Source of the DNA: Enterococcus faecalis 13-SD-W-01
GTDB lineage: Bacteria > Bacillota > Bacilli > Lactobacillales > Enterococcaceae
Direction: 5' to 3'
Assembly: GCA_000415185.1 (NCBI GenBank)
Contig: KE351647.1
Coordinates: 119,939-180,823, forward strand
Length of the DNA stretch: 60,885 nucleotides
The position numbers and the translations under genes were made by a program. This document shows, one piece after another, positions 1-7,310 of this stretch. A model generated the notes under the pieces. That model was not told the origin of the DNA. It was given only the letters and a program-made list of their open reading frames with translations, and did not search any database. Position 1 is the first letter of the stretch. Each line of letters opens with the position of its first letter.

Positions 1-43
1 TCTTCTTTAATGCTCGGAGCTAAGCGGTTCATTCACAACCTCT
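1..43 (-). repeat. Nested-hairpin repeat, left part (cut by window edge)
   Basis: Read on the minus strand this starts with the box AGAGGTTGTGAA, followed by an outer arm (TGAACC), AGCTCC, GA and GCATTAA. It matches the unit at 40672 in 41 of its 43 bases. The rest of the unit lies outside the window. The bases GAG AGG TTG TGA at its start are also the last three codons and the stop of the oxidoreductase gene, so the repeat overlaps the coding end. Other copies are at 1441, 40672, 40794 and 60827. Confidence 0.85.
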
Positions 44-977
44 CAATCACGATTTTCCCAGCGCTTGGATGCCCTTCTAATTGTTTATGCGCCTCAATCA
101 CACTCTCTAATTTAAAAGGCAAGATTTCTGCAATAGCTATTTTTAATTTTCCAGCCTCATAGGATTTGATCAATCCTTCAAAAGCTTCTTTGTCTTCGTA
201 TTCTTTTTTAGGTGTAAAGGAAGCATAATAACCAGATTTTTCTGCCCGTAATCCTTCATCTGGCAAATCATTTAATGCGATGTATTTTCCGTTTTCTTTC
301 ATGATTTGAATGCCTTCTTTTCCTTTACGGCTGCCCTTCGTTGCATCAATCACGATTGTCGCTTTATCTTCAAAAATCTCACCAGGATCGACTTCATCAT
401 ACGCAGCGAAAGCAGAAACGCCAAGTTCTTTGACTTTTTCCTCGTTTCTCTTTGAAGCGCTGGCTAATACTTTGATATTTTTTTCATTCAATAATTGGAC
501 CAGCATTGACCCAACCCCGCCAGAAGCGCCTTGCACCATTACCACGTCTGAAGGTTTGAGTGTCAGCAAATGGTTCAGAAGATTGTAGGCAGTTATTCCT
601 GTTGTCACCATTCCTGCTGCTTCAGACCAAGACATTTTTTCTGGGATAATCGTTGCTTTTTTTGCTGGAAGAACAACTTCTTCCCCGTAAGTGCCGCCAA
701 CAGCATGGACGACCACTCGATCTCCTACCTTAAAGTCTTTCACATCGGGCGCAATTTCTGTGACAATACCTGCTCCATCATTTCCTGGTACATATGGAAA
801 TTTTAATGTACGCATCTCTTTCATCGCTCCAGAACGAAGTGAAACATCGTATGGATTGACACTAAATGCCTTGATTTCCACACGAATACGACTATCAGTC
901 AATTCTCTTTGTTGGGCATCTATTTCTTCAAAAACTGCTTCTGCGGGACCATAATCTTTGATTGCAAATCGCTTCAT
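33..977 (-). CDS. NADP-dependent quinone-type oxidoreductase (MDR superfamily)
   Basis: A 314-residue medium-chain dehydrogenase/reductase of the zinc-independent quinone oxidoreductase type. The N-terminal GroES-like fold carries the PGNDGAGIV signature near residue 70. The Rossmann dinucleotide site VQGASGGVGSMLVQ lies near residue 150. There is no structural-zinc cysteine cluster, as expected for this subfamily, which reduces quinones or enones with NADPH. I start at the ATG at 977 because AAGGAGTG sits just upstream; a GTG nine bases further out would place the ribosome site inside the gene. The stop codon is part of a nested-hairpin repeat. The substrate cannot be told from sequence. It is monocistronic as far as seen. 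Confidence 0.9.
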   Translation of the reverse strand: MKRFAIKDYGPAEAVFEEIDAQQRELTDSRIRVEIKAFSVNPYDVSLRSGAMKEMRTLKFPYVPGNDGAGIVTEIAPDVKDFKVGDRVVVHAVGGTYGEEVVLPAKKATIIPEKMSWSEAAGMVTTGITAYNLLNHLLTLKPSDVVMVQGASGGVGSMLVQLLNEKNIKVLASASKRNEEKVKELGVSAFAAYDEVDPGEIFEDKATIVIDATKGSRKGKEGIQIMKENGKYIALNDLPDEGLRAEKSGYYASFTPKKEYEDKEAFEGLIKSYEAGKLKIAIAEILPFKLESVIEAHKQLEGHPSAGKIVIERL

Positions 978-1095
978 TTTCTTCACTCCTTTTTGTACAG
1001 TTTACGTTGGAATCATCTTTATCTCAAAAAAAAAGACTTGCAAAAATACTGGAGCCAAAACATTTGTTTTTTTTAGAAAAAGGTGTTAAATTAAG

Positions 1096-1130
1096 TATAA
1101 TGTGTACAAAGCGTAATGATTACGTTTTAT
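1096..1130 (+). promoter_or_regulatory. rpsN promoter with Zur-type operator
   Basis: A perfect -10 element TATAAT (1096-1101) is followed at once by the palindrome CGTAATGATTACG (1112-1124) with A/T-rich flanks. This matches the Firmicute Zur box (about AAATCGTAATNATTACGATTT). A repressor bound here would sit on the transcription start. The -35 is weak (TTAGAA at 1073-1078, 17 bp spacer). Zur control fits a zinc-free ribosomal protein paralogue that is made when zinc is scarce. Confidence 0.85.
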
Positions 1131-1168
1131 AACCCGGCTAAAAAACAATAAAAACAAAAGGAGAACTT

Positions 1169-1438
1169 ATGGCTAAAAAATCAAAAATCGCAAAAGCAAA
1201 AAAACAGCAAGAAATGATTGAACACTACGCATCTCTTCGTCATGAATTAAAAATGGCAAAAGATTACGAAGGATTAAAGCAACTTCCATTAGACGCACGT
1301 CCTGAACGTTTAAAAAACCGTGATATGATCGACGGACGACCTCGAGGCTATATGCGTAAATTTGGCATGTCACGTGTGAAGTTCCGTGAATTGGCACATC
1401 AAGGTAAAATACCAGGAGTAAAGAAGGCAAGCTGGTAA
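1169..1438 (+). CDS. rpsN: 30S ribosomal protein S14, zinc-independent paralogue
   Basis: This 89-residue S14 has no cysteine at all, so it is the C-minus form that replaces the zinc-ribbon S14 (rpsN1/rpsZ) of the main ribosomal operon. The conserved C-terminal half is present, including [13 protein letters not shown] and the [18 protein letters not shown] end. The ribosome site AAAGGAGA (1157-1164) sits 4 nt before the ATG. It is a lone gene, not in a ribosomal operon, directly behind a Zur-like palindrome. The inferred role is keeping 30S assembly going and sparing zinc during zinc starvation, as known for the B. subtilis paralogue. Two nested-hairpin repeats begin 2 nt after the stop. Confidence 0.95.
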   Translation: MAKKSKIAKAKKQQEMIEHYASLRHELKMAKDYEGLKQLPLDARPERLKNRDMIDGRPRGYMRKFGMSRVKFRELAHQGKIPGVKKASW

Positions 1439-1440
1439 GA

Positions 1441-1562
1441 AGAGGTTGTGAACAAATCGTTTTGACCTGAGCATTAAGACTCTTATATCAGAAAAAATGG
1501 CTTTTCACATTTTTTTCTGATATAAGCTTAATGCCGAAGGTCAGATTTGTGAACACCGTTTA
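1441..1562 (+). repeat. Nested-hairpin repeat, full unit A
   Basis: The order is box AGAGGTTGTGAA, outer arm ACAAATC (pairs with GATTTGT), GACCT (pairs with AGGTC), internal loop GA/CGA, clamp GCATTAA (pairs with TTAATGC), a 17-bp top stem starting TTATATCAG, an apical loop near GCTTTTCA, then the return arms and box GAACACCGTTTA. It begins 2 nt after the rpsN stop. No T-run follows, so it is not a simple terminator. The variable stems differ in sequence from those of the units at 40672 and 40794 but keep pairing. Confidence 0.9.
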
Positions 1563-1565
1563 TAG

Positions 1566-1645
1566 AGAGGTCATTTTCTCAGTGCCTTGCTCCGAGCGTT
1601 AAGACTCTTTCCAACGGGGAAACAGCTTCTCATGTTTTTCCGTTG
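1566..1645 (+). repeat. Nested-hairpin repeat, terminal half-unit B
   Basis: Starts with AGAGGTCAT, three bases after unit A ends. It has GCTCCGAGCGTTAA in the place of the usual clamp, then a stem CAACGGGGAAACA (1612-1624) pairing with TGTTTTTCCGTTG (1633-1645) around the loop GCTTCTCA. The return arms and the GAACACCGTTTA box are missing. The half-unit at 40916 also begins AGAGGTCAT and also closes an array, so this looks like a distinct end-piece. Confidence 0.75.
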
Positions 1646-1672
1646 AAAAACAGCAAACAATTTTCATTTCCT

Positions 1673-1711
1673 AAAAAACCCTGAAACGATCAAATCGTTT
1701 CAGGGTTTTTT
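1673..1711. terminator. Bidirectional terminator downstream of rpsN
   Basis: A 12-bp perfect stem CCCTGAAACGAT/ATCGTTTCAGGG with loop CAA is flanked by A6 on the left and T6 on the right. It can end the rpsN/repeat transcript on the plus strand or the mazF transcript on the minus strand. Nothing else is evident between 1712 and 1842. Confidence 0.9.
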
Positions 1712-1842
1712 GACTTTATTTTCCGCATAATCAGAGCTTAGTATTATTTCCATTTGCTCTGCTATCGCTTATTTACTCTTTTCCTCATCAACGCTTCTTG
1801 CGGAAACAGCCTCTTTCCTTCATCTTTTCTTCTATGTAAAGA

Positions 1843-2205
1843 TTACTTAGCAGCAGGTGTCAAGGCATCGATTCCCACACTTATTCTTAAAGCATGATCG
1901 ACTTCACACATGATCGCTTTTTCAAGATGGCAGACTTTTTCTTTCAAACGAGATTTATCGATTGTCCGGATTTGTTCCAGCAAGATAACTGAATCTCTTT
2001 CTATTCCCGTTCCATTCGCCTTGATCCCGATATGTGTGGGCAGTTTCGGCTTTGCCATTTTTGCCGTGATTGCCGCAACAATGATCGTTGGACTGAAATG
2101 ATTGCCTAAGTTGTTTTGGATGACCAGTACAGGGCGTGTACCGCCTTGTTCTGAACCAATCACCGGAGACAAATCAGCAAAATAGATATCTCCTCTTTTG
2201 ACCAT
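1843..2205 (-). CDS. mazF: MazF/NdoA-family endoribonuclease toxin
   Basis: A 120-residue MazF/PemK fold protein, an mRNA interferase that cleaves single-stranded RNA at short motifs. It begins with the typical [20 protein letters not shown] and carries [11 protein letters not shown], where Arg24 corresponds to catalytic Arg25 of B. subtilis MazF, and AAITAK, where Thr47 corresponds to Thr48. AAAGGGGGG precedes the ATG. It lies 12 nt after alr and is the last gene of acpS-alr-mazF. In B. subtilis the antitoxin gene ndoAI sits between alr and ndoA, but here there is no room for one and no mazE-like frame next to it. The antitoxin, if any, must be encoded elsewhere. Confidence 0.93.
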   Translation of the reverse strand: MVKRGDIYFADLSPVIGSEQGGTRPVLVIQNNLGNHFSPTIIVAAITAKMAKPKLPTHIGIKANGTGIERDSVILLEQIRTIDKSRLKEKVCHLEKAIMCEVDHALRISVGIDALTPAAK

Positions 2206-2217
2206 ATGATCCCCCCT

Positions 2218-3330
2218 TTATTCTTGATATTCTCTTGGTACACGTCCTGTTAAAATACATGCCACTTCATAGTGGATCGTATCTAATTGATTTGCTACAT
2301 CTTGCATGCGGATGGTGTTTCCTTGGTTTTCACCGATCAGCGTTACTTTGGTTCCTGCTGGGAATTCTTTTGGCAATCGAATCATCAGCTGATCCATGCA
2401 GACCCGTCCAATGATTTCACAGTAGTTTCCCTCTACTAAAACAGAAAAACCTTGCATTTTCCGCAACCAGCCATCTGCATAACCGATGGGAACTGTCCCG
2501 ATCCATTCCGCTTCTGGTGTCACATATGTTTCACCATACCCAATACCTTCTCCAGCTGTCAATCTTTTTACTTGGATCAGTTCTGAAACAAGTTCTAGTG
2601 CTGGCTGTAATGGATAGGTTTCTTCTAATACATCACCTGAAGGATTCAATCCGTACATCGCTACACCAAACCGAATCATATTGCCGATGTTTTCGTCGTG
2701 CCAAAGCGCTGTTGCACTGTTGCTTAGATGGATATAACGCGGTTTTTCAGGCAAAACAGCCATAACTTCTAAAAAGCGGGCCTTTTGCATCTCCCAATAA
2801 GTATCATCTTCTTGATCTGCTGTAGAAAAATGAGTGAAGAGCCCTTCCCAGATCAATCGATCGCTTGCGCGTAAAAATTCAGCTGCTTCTTTGATTTCTT
2901 GAGGTGTCAAAAAACCAATACGCCCCATGCCCGTATCTGCCTTTAAATGGATTTTTAACGGTGTTTCTGCTGTCAGCGTCTGTTCCGCTCTATCCAGCCA
3001 TTCTTTCGTTCCAGCCGTCACTGAGAGGTCATAAGAAGCAGCTAAAGAAAGATCTGCTGTATTGATCATGTTCAACACTAAAATCGGTTGTTTGAATCCA
3101 GCTTCCCGCAATTCGATCCCCTCATCCAATACAGCGACGCAGAATCCAGTTGCTCCGCCTTTTACCGCAGCTTTTGCAGTTTCAACTGCGCCATGTCCGT
3201 AACCATTTGCTTTCACTACAGCAAACAGTTCTTTTCCTTCCGGCAGTTTGGCATATTCATTTGCGACATTCGCAGTAATAGCTTCTTTATGTATAATTGC
3301 TTTTGTTGGGCGATGATAAGCGACGACCAT
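2218..3330 (-). CDS. alr: Alanine racemase
   Basis: A PLP-dependent enzyme of 370 residues that interconverts L- and D-alanine, feeding Ddl and MurF (both in this window) and D-alanylation of teichoic acids. The cofactor lysine is Lys40 in VVKANGYGHG. The second catalytic residue, a tyrosine, is in GIGYGETY near residue 265. The TIM-barrel and C-terminal beta domain are complete. The ribosome site GAAGGAAAA precedes the ATG. It lies 16 nt after acpS and 12 nt before mazF in one minus-strand operon, the common Firmicute arrangement. Confidence 0.97.
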   Translation of the reverse strand: MVVAYHRPTKAIIHKEAITANVANEYAKLPEGKELFAVVKANGYGHGAVETAKAAVKGGATGFCVAVLDEGIELREAGFKQPILVLNMINTADLSLAASYDLSVTAGTKEWLDRAEQTLTAETPLKIHLKADTGMGRIGFLTPQEIKEAAEFLRASDRLIWEGLFTHFSTADQEDDTYWEMQKARFLEVMAVLPEKPRYIHLSNSATALWHDENIGNMIRFGVAMYGLNPSGDVLEETYPLQPALELVSELIQVKRLTAGEGIGYGETYVTPEAEWIGTVPIGYADGWLRKMQGFSVLVEGNYCEIIGRVCMDQLMIRLPKEFPAGTKVTLIGENQGNTIRMQDVANQLDTIHYEVACILTGRVPREYQE

Positions 3331-3346
3331 CTTGTTTTCCTTCTTT

Positions 3347-3697
3347 CTATTCTTCTAGGATGATTTGAGCAAATGCTTCTTCATTCGTATGCGTGATGCT
3401 GACCCAGACAGTTCCCGTATGAGGTGATTGGGTAACGACTGGCTGGCCTTTATCGTTTTTCAAAATCTCGATTTCTTGGAAGGTCACTTGACCGATTCCT
3501 GTTCCCCAAGCCTTTGAAAAAGCTTCTTTACATGCAAAGCGGCCGCCTAAAAATTCGATTTTCCGATGACGCGGCAATTTTTCAAACAGCTCGAACTCAT
3601 TTGGTGTCAGTACGCGCGTGATAAATTGTGGTTTTTCATCAATGAGTCTGGCCATTCGAGGCAGCTCAACGACATCTATTCCAATTCCTTTGATCAT
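3347..3697 (-). CDS. acpS: Holo-[acyl-carrier-protein] synthase
   Basis: A 116-residue AcpS-type phosphopantetheinyl transferase that moves 4'-phosphopantetheine from CoA to ACP for fatty-acid synthesis. Both signature blocks are present: GIDVVELPRM near the N-terminus (Mg-binding aspartate) and GRFACKEAFSKAWGTGIG in the middle (metal-binding Glu and catalytic Lys). The length is normal for the trimeric form. It is the first gene of acpS-alr-mazF on the minus strand. The ribosome site is modest (AAGAGAA). Confidence 0.96.
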   Translation of the reverse strand: MIKGIGIDVVELPRMARLIDEKPQFITRVLTPNEFELFEKLPRHRKIEFLGGRFACKEAFSKAWGTGIGQVTFQEIEILKNDKGQPVVTQSPHTGTVWVSITHTNEEAFAQIILEE

Positions 3698-3783
3698 TTC
3701 GATTCTCTTTTCATCAATTTTTGAACACTCTCATTCTACCAAATTATTATGAATTTACCACATTTAAAGTATATGTGTAAAAA

Positions 3784-3840
3784 AAAATAAAAAAACAGCC
3801 GAGAAAGTACAACGTGTTGTACTCTCCCGACTGTTATTTT
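3784..3840 (-). terminator. cshA terminator
   Basis: A long hairpin (arms 3794-3813 and 3816-3835) is followed on the minus strand by a T-rich tail. Three positions pair only as G-U when read from the minus strand and would be mismatched on the plus strand. This shows it serves the minus-strand cshA transcript. Confidence 0.88.
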
Positions 3841-3859
3841 TAAATAAAGAATAATTTAA

Positions 3860-5371
3860 TTAGTCGTTATTTGAACGGATCACGAATCCGCGTTTTTTAT
3901 CGTTTTGGCGTTTGCCTCCGCCTTCGTTGCGGTTATTGCTGTTTTTGTTATAGCCGCCTTTTGATTTTCCGCCACGGTAGTTGCTTCCGTCACGACGATT
4001 GCGGTTGTTATTGCTTCGTTTGTTGTTTTTGTTGAAGCCTTTTTTCTGTGATGGCAACGGGCGTTCTGGTGTTATTTTAACTGGAACAGCATCAGATGGA
4101 TCTTTTGCTGTCGTTTTCAGTAATAATGCCACTAGATCTTGCGCAGAATAATTTTCAAGCAATTGATCTGCTGTTTGCAAGTATTTATCTAAACCATTTT
4201 CATCTAGTTTTGTTTCGATTTGTTCAACAGCAGCACCTAATTGGCCTTTGAACGCTTCTTTTTCGGTTGGCGGACGTAATGTAGTCATACGTTTTTTCGT
4301 TAAGTTTTCGATGACATGCAAGTAGCTCATTTCGTTTGGTGTCACGAATGTTACTGACATACCGCCTTTTCCAGCACGACCTGTTCTTCCGATACGGTGA
4401 ACATAGCTTTCTGGATCTTGAGGAATATCGTAGTTATAAACATGTGTAACACCTGAGATATCTAATCCGCGAGCAGCCACGTCAGTTGCTACTAAAATAT
4501 CTAAATGTCCGTTTTTAAATGAACGAAGAACGCTCATACGTTTTTGTTGAGACAAATCGCCATGGATTCCTTCTGCACGGTATCCGCGTGCTTCAAGTCC
4601 GCGTGCTAATTCGTCAACACGACGTTTTGTACGACCGAAAACAATCGTCAATTCTGGTGTTTGTACGTCAAGCAAACGTGTCATGATATCAAATTTTTCG
4701 TACTCTTTTGCACGAACATAATATTGGTCGATCAAGTCAGCAGTCATTTCTTTCGCTTTGATCTTCACGTGTGTTGGTTCTTTCATGAATTTCACGCCGA
4801 TGTTTTTGATTGCTGGAGGCATTGTTGCTGAGAATAACAATGTTTGTCTTGATGATGGTACTTGAGAGATGATTTTTTCAATATCTTCCAAGAATCCCAT
4901 GTTCAGCATTTCGTCTGCTTCATCCAATACTAATGTTTCAACAGTACCTAATTTCAATGTGTGGCGGTTGATGTGGTCCAACATACGACCTGGTGTTCCA
5001 ACCACGATATGCGGACGATCTTTCAAGCTTCTGATTTGGCGGCCGATATCTGCTCCGCCGTAAACTGCTTGCACGCGAACACGTTTGTCTCTTCCAAGAC
5101 GGTAAAGTTCTTCTTGTGTTTGGATCGCTAGTTCGCGTGTTGGTGCGATGACCAAACCTTGAAGTTCATGTCTTTGCGGATCGATTTTTTCCAACATTGG
5201 CAACCCAAAAGCGGCAGTTTTACCTGTTCCTGTTTGTGCTTGTCCAATCACGTCTTTTCCTGACAAAGCCAAAGGAATAGTTTCTGCTTGAATTGGCGTT
5301 GCTTCCTCGAATCCGGCACGTTCGACCGATTTCAATAAATCTGGTGATAATTCTAGTTCTTTAAATTTCAA
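3860..5371 (-). CDS. cshA: DEAD-box ATP-dependent RNA helicase CshA
   Basis: 503 residues with all DEAD-box motifs in order: [14 protein letters not shown] (motif I, near residue 45), [23 protein letters not shown] (II), SATMP (III), [10 protein letters not shown] and [11 protein letters not shown] (VI). The last 65 or so residues form a basic Arg/Gly/Asn-rich tail that binds RNA. CshA unwinds structured RNA and takes part in the degradosome, ribosome assembly and cold growth. The start codon is TTG (5371): AGGAGG stands 7 nt before it and no in-frame ATG fits. It is preceded by a 5' leader of about 260 nt from the promoter near 5642-5670, and it is monocistronic. Confidence 0.96.
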   Translation of the reverse strand: MKFKELELSPDLLKSVERAGFEEATPIQAETIPLALSGKDVIGQAQTGTGKTAAFGLPMLEKIDPQRHELQGLVIAPTRELAIQTQEELYRLGRDKRVRVQAVYGGADIGRQIRSLKDRPHIVVGTPGRMLDHINRHTLKLGTVETLVLDEADEMLNMGFLEDIEKIISQVPSSRQTLLFSATMPPAIKNIGVKFMKEPTHVKIKAKEMTADLIDQYYVRAKEYEKFDIMTRLLDVQTPELTIVFGRTKRRVDELARGLEARGYRAEGIHGDLSQQKRMSVLRSFKNGHLDILVATDVAARGLDISGVTHVYNYDIPQDPESYVHRIGRTGRAGKGGMSVTFVTPNEMSYLHVIENLTKKRMTTLRPPTEKEAFKGQLGAAVEQIETKLDENGLDKYLQTADQLLENYSAQDLVALLLKTTAKDPSDAVPVKITPERPLPSQKKGFNKNNKRSNNNRNRRDGSNYRGGKSKGGYNKNSNNRNEGGGKRQNDKKRGFVIRSNND

Positions 5372-5641
5372 ATGAATCCTCCTAAGTAATTGTTGACTGA
5401 GGATGCAGCTTATTACGTGCTATCCTGTCCGTCGACTCGTTTGTTTAAAGTGAGTTTGTTTTTGACAGTGGCCGATCATGTTGTAGACACATTAGCCGCT
5501 GCGGCACCACCGAAAAATCACTTTACGAAGTCAGGCATTAGAAAAGCCAAACGGATCACGTTCAGCTTCATTATCATATGACATCTATCTTCTAATCAAA
5601 TAGAGATAGTCCAATCTCTCTTCATCTTTCGGCAATAGGTC

Positions 5642-5670
5642 ATTCTAACATATTTCAAAACTTTCTGCAA
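5642..5670 (-). promoter_or_regulatory. cshA promoter and long 5' leader
   Basis: On the minus strand, TTGCAG (5665-5670), a 17-bp spacer and TAGAAT (5642-5647) form a good sigma-A promoter. The transcript start would be near 5635, giving a leader of about 260 nt (5372-5635) with no credible reading frame. Long untranslated leaders are common on cold-inducible genes, so post-transcriptional control is plausible but not shown. Confidence 0.6.
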
Positions 5671-5715
5671 GTTTCCACTTTTCGTTTCATAAAAAATTGC
5701 AAAAAATCTTTCGTC

Positions 5716-5774
5716 AAAAACGGCCTCTTCTTTGTTGCTTGCTAAAGCTTGCAGCTCGCTAACTAGAAGAGGTC
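5716..5774 (-). terminator. murF terminator
   Basis: On the minus strand, GACCTCTTCT (5765-5774) pairs with AGAAGAGGCC (5722-5731, one G-U at the base), followed by T5. The loop contains a second small stem around GCTGCAAGC. It lies 30 nt after the murF stop. Confidence 0.75.
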
Positions 5775-5803
5775 TCTCTAATTGATCAAATTCTGATATT
5801 GGA

Positions 5804-7156
5804 TTATTTCATGTTCACTAAAGCGTCGACTACTTCGATCAATCCCATGCCGTTGCTGCCTTTCAGTACAATACTGTCATCAGGCTGGACATAATTTTTC
5901 AATTCATTGATCAAGGCGTTTTTATTGTCTTCAAAATAATGGACAGCTAACTCTGGATGCTGTTTCTGAATTGCTTTTTCCAATGCAGCCATTTGCGGAC
6001 CATACAAGAAGACTGCTTGATAATGCTCAGCATCTAAATGTTCACTCATTTTCGCGTGCATCTCAGAGGAATCTGGTCCTAATTCCAGCATGTCAGCTAA
6101 AACAGCGATCCGCTTTCCATTTGTTGGTAATTTTTTGAATGTATCTAATACTAGTCCCATAGCTGTTGGATTCGCATTGTACACATCACTAAGAATCGAT
6201 GCGCCATTTCCAGCTGAAAGCCATTGTGTACGGTTTTGTGTAATAGAAACAGAAGCAAGACCGTGACGGATTTCTTCGTCTGATACGCCAAAATGTTTCC
6301 CTAGCGCATACGCAATCAGTGCATTTGTGACATTGTAACTTCCTGGCATCGGAATCGTATACGTTTGGCCTTCAATGTTAAAGCTTGTTTCTTCTTTTTC
6401 TTCAGAAAGGATTTCTCCAGCAATATCTCCTGTTTTGATACCAAACGTTTTGATTTCTTGGTTCAGCGGAGCAATCAGCGGACGCAATAGCGGTTCTTCT
6501 TCAGGAATAAGAAGCAGTCCATCTTCTAACAAACCATCTGCGATCTCCATTTTTGCTTTTGCGATTCCTTCTCTCGAACCAAGGTTTTCAATATGAGCTT
6601 CGCCAATCATTGTGATTGCTGCAGCTTTTGGTTCAGCTAAAGAAGAAAGAACAGTGATTTCTCCGGCATGGTCCATCCCCATTTCCAACACGACTTTTTC
6701 GGTGTCTTCCGGCATATGAAGGATCGTATAAGGCATACCGATATCATTATTGTAGTTTCCTTGTGTTTTATACGTACGGAATTTTTGCGCAAGGACAGAA
6801 GCAGTTAAATCTTTTGTCGTTGTTTTCCCGTTACTTCCCGTTACACCGACTACATCAGCTCCTACATCTTTTAAATAGGCTTTTGCCAATTGCTGCATCG
6901 CTTCTAAAGTATTTTCGACTGGGATGATCTCGATTGATTCTGGTGCTTTTTCAATATCCCAACTCCAAAAAGCAGCAACAGCGCCGTTATCAATCGCTTG
7001 CTGAATAAATTCATGGCCATCTCTTTCACCAGCCAAAGGAATAAATAAGCTTCCCTCTGTGATTTTTCGGCTGTCAAATTCGACTTGGGTAACTAGCTTG
7101 CTGCTTTCATTTTTCTGGCCAACAGCTTCTGCGATTTGCTGGATTGTTCGTTTCAT
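5804..7156 (-). CDS. murF: UDP-N-acetylmuramoyl-tripeptide--D-alanyl-D-alanine ligase
   Basis: A Mur ligase of 450 residues that joins D-Ala-D-Ala (made by the neighbouring Ddl) to UDP-MurNAc-tripeptide in the cytoplasm, the last soluble peptidoglycan precursor step. The ATP site VTGSNGKTTTKD lies near residue 110. The central domain (GNYNNDIGMPYT, EMGMDHAGEI) and the C-terminal Rossmann-like domain (SDVYNANPTAM, VLKGSNGMGL) are all present. I start at ATG 7156 because AAGGAGTGAAGAAA stands directly before it; an upstream start would add 16 residues lacking family similarity. It lies downstream of ddl on the same strand. Confidence 0.96.
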   Translation of the reverse strand: MKRTIQQIAEAVGQKNESSKLVTQVEFDSRKITEGSLFIPLAGERDGHEFIQQAIDNGAVAAFWSWDIEKAPESIEIIPVENTLEAMQQLAKAYLKDVGADVVGVTGSNGKTTTKDLTASVLAQKFRTYKTQGNYNNDIGMPYTILHMPEDTEKVVLEMGMDHAGEITVLSSLAEPKAAAITMIGEAHIENLGSREGIAKAKMEIADGLLEDGLLLIPEEEPLLRPLIAPLNQEIKTFGIKTGDIAGEILSEEKEETSFNIEGQTYTIPMPGSYNVTNALIAYALGKHFGVSDEEIRHGLASVSITQNRTQWLSAGNGASILSDVYNANPTAMGLVLDTFKKLPTNGKRIAVLADMLELGPDSSEMHAKMSEHLDAEHYQAVFLYGPQMAALEKAIQKQHPELAVHYFEDNKNALINELKNYVQPDDSIVLKGSNGMGLIEVVDALVNMK

Positions 7157-7239
7157 TTTCTTCACTCCTTGCTGAAAAGTTTCGGAAAAAAGCACATCTA
7201 TCAAAGAAAGACATTTTTTCCGGTTTCATAAGTGAAGAA

Positions 7240-7278
7240 AAAGCTGCGATAGTCGCAAATTTGCTTTATCACAGCTTT
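7240..7278 (-). terminator. ddl terminator
   Basis: AAAGCTGTGATA/TATCGCAGCTTT on the minus strand with one G-U pair, then TTTCTTC. It lies between ddl and murF, so at least part of the murF message must start downstream of it or read through it. Confidence 0.65.
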
Positions 7279-7310
7279 CTTTTCACTTTTCTATTCGTGC
7301 TGAATCGGTT

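Noticed and set aside
1441-1645. CRISPR array
   Set aside because: The units are about 119-122 bp self-complementary elements with no short identical repeats and no spacers or cas genes.
5390-5581. 63-residue plus-strand frame in the cshA leader
   Set aside because: No ribosome site, antisense to the leader, and no protein-like character.
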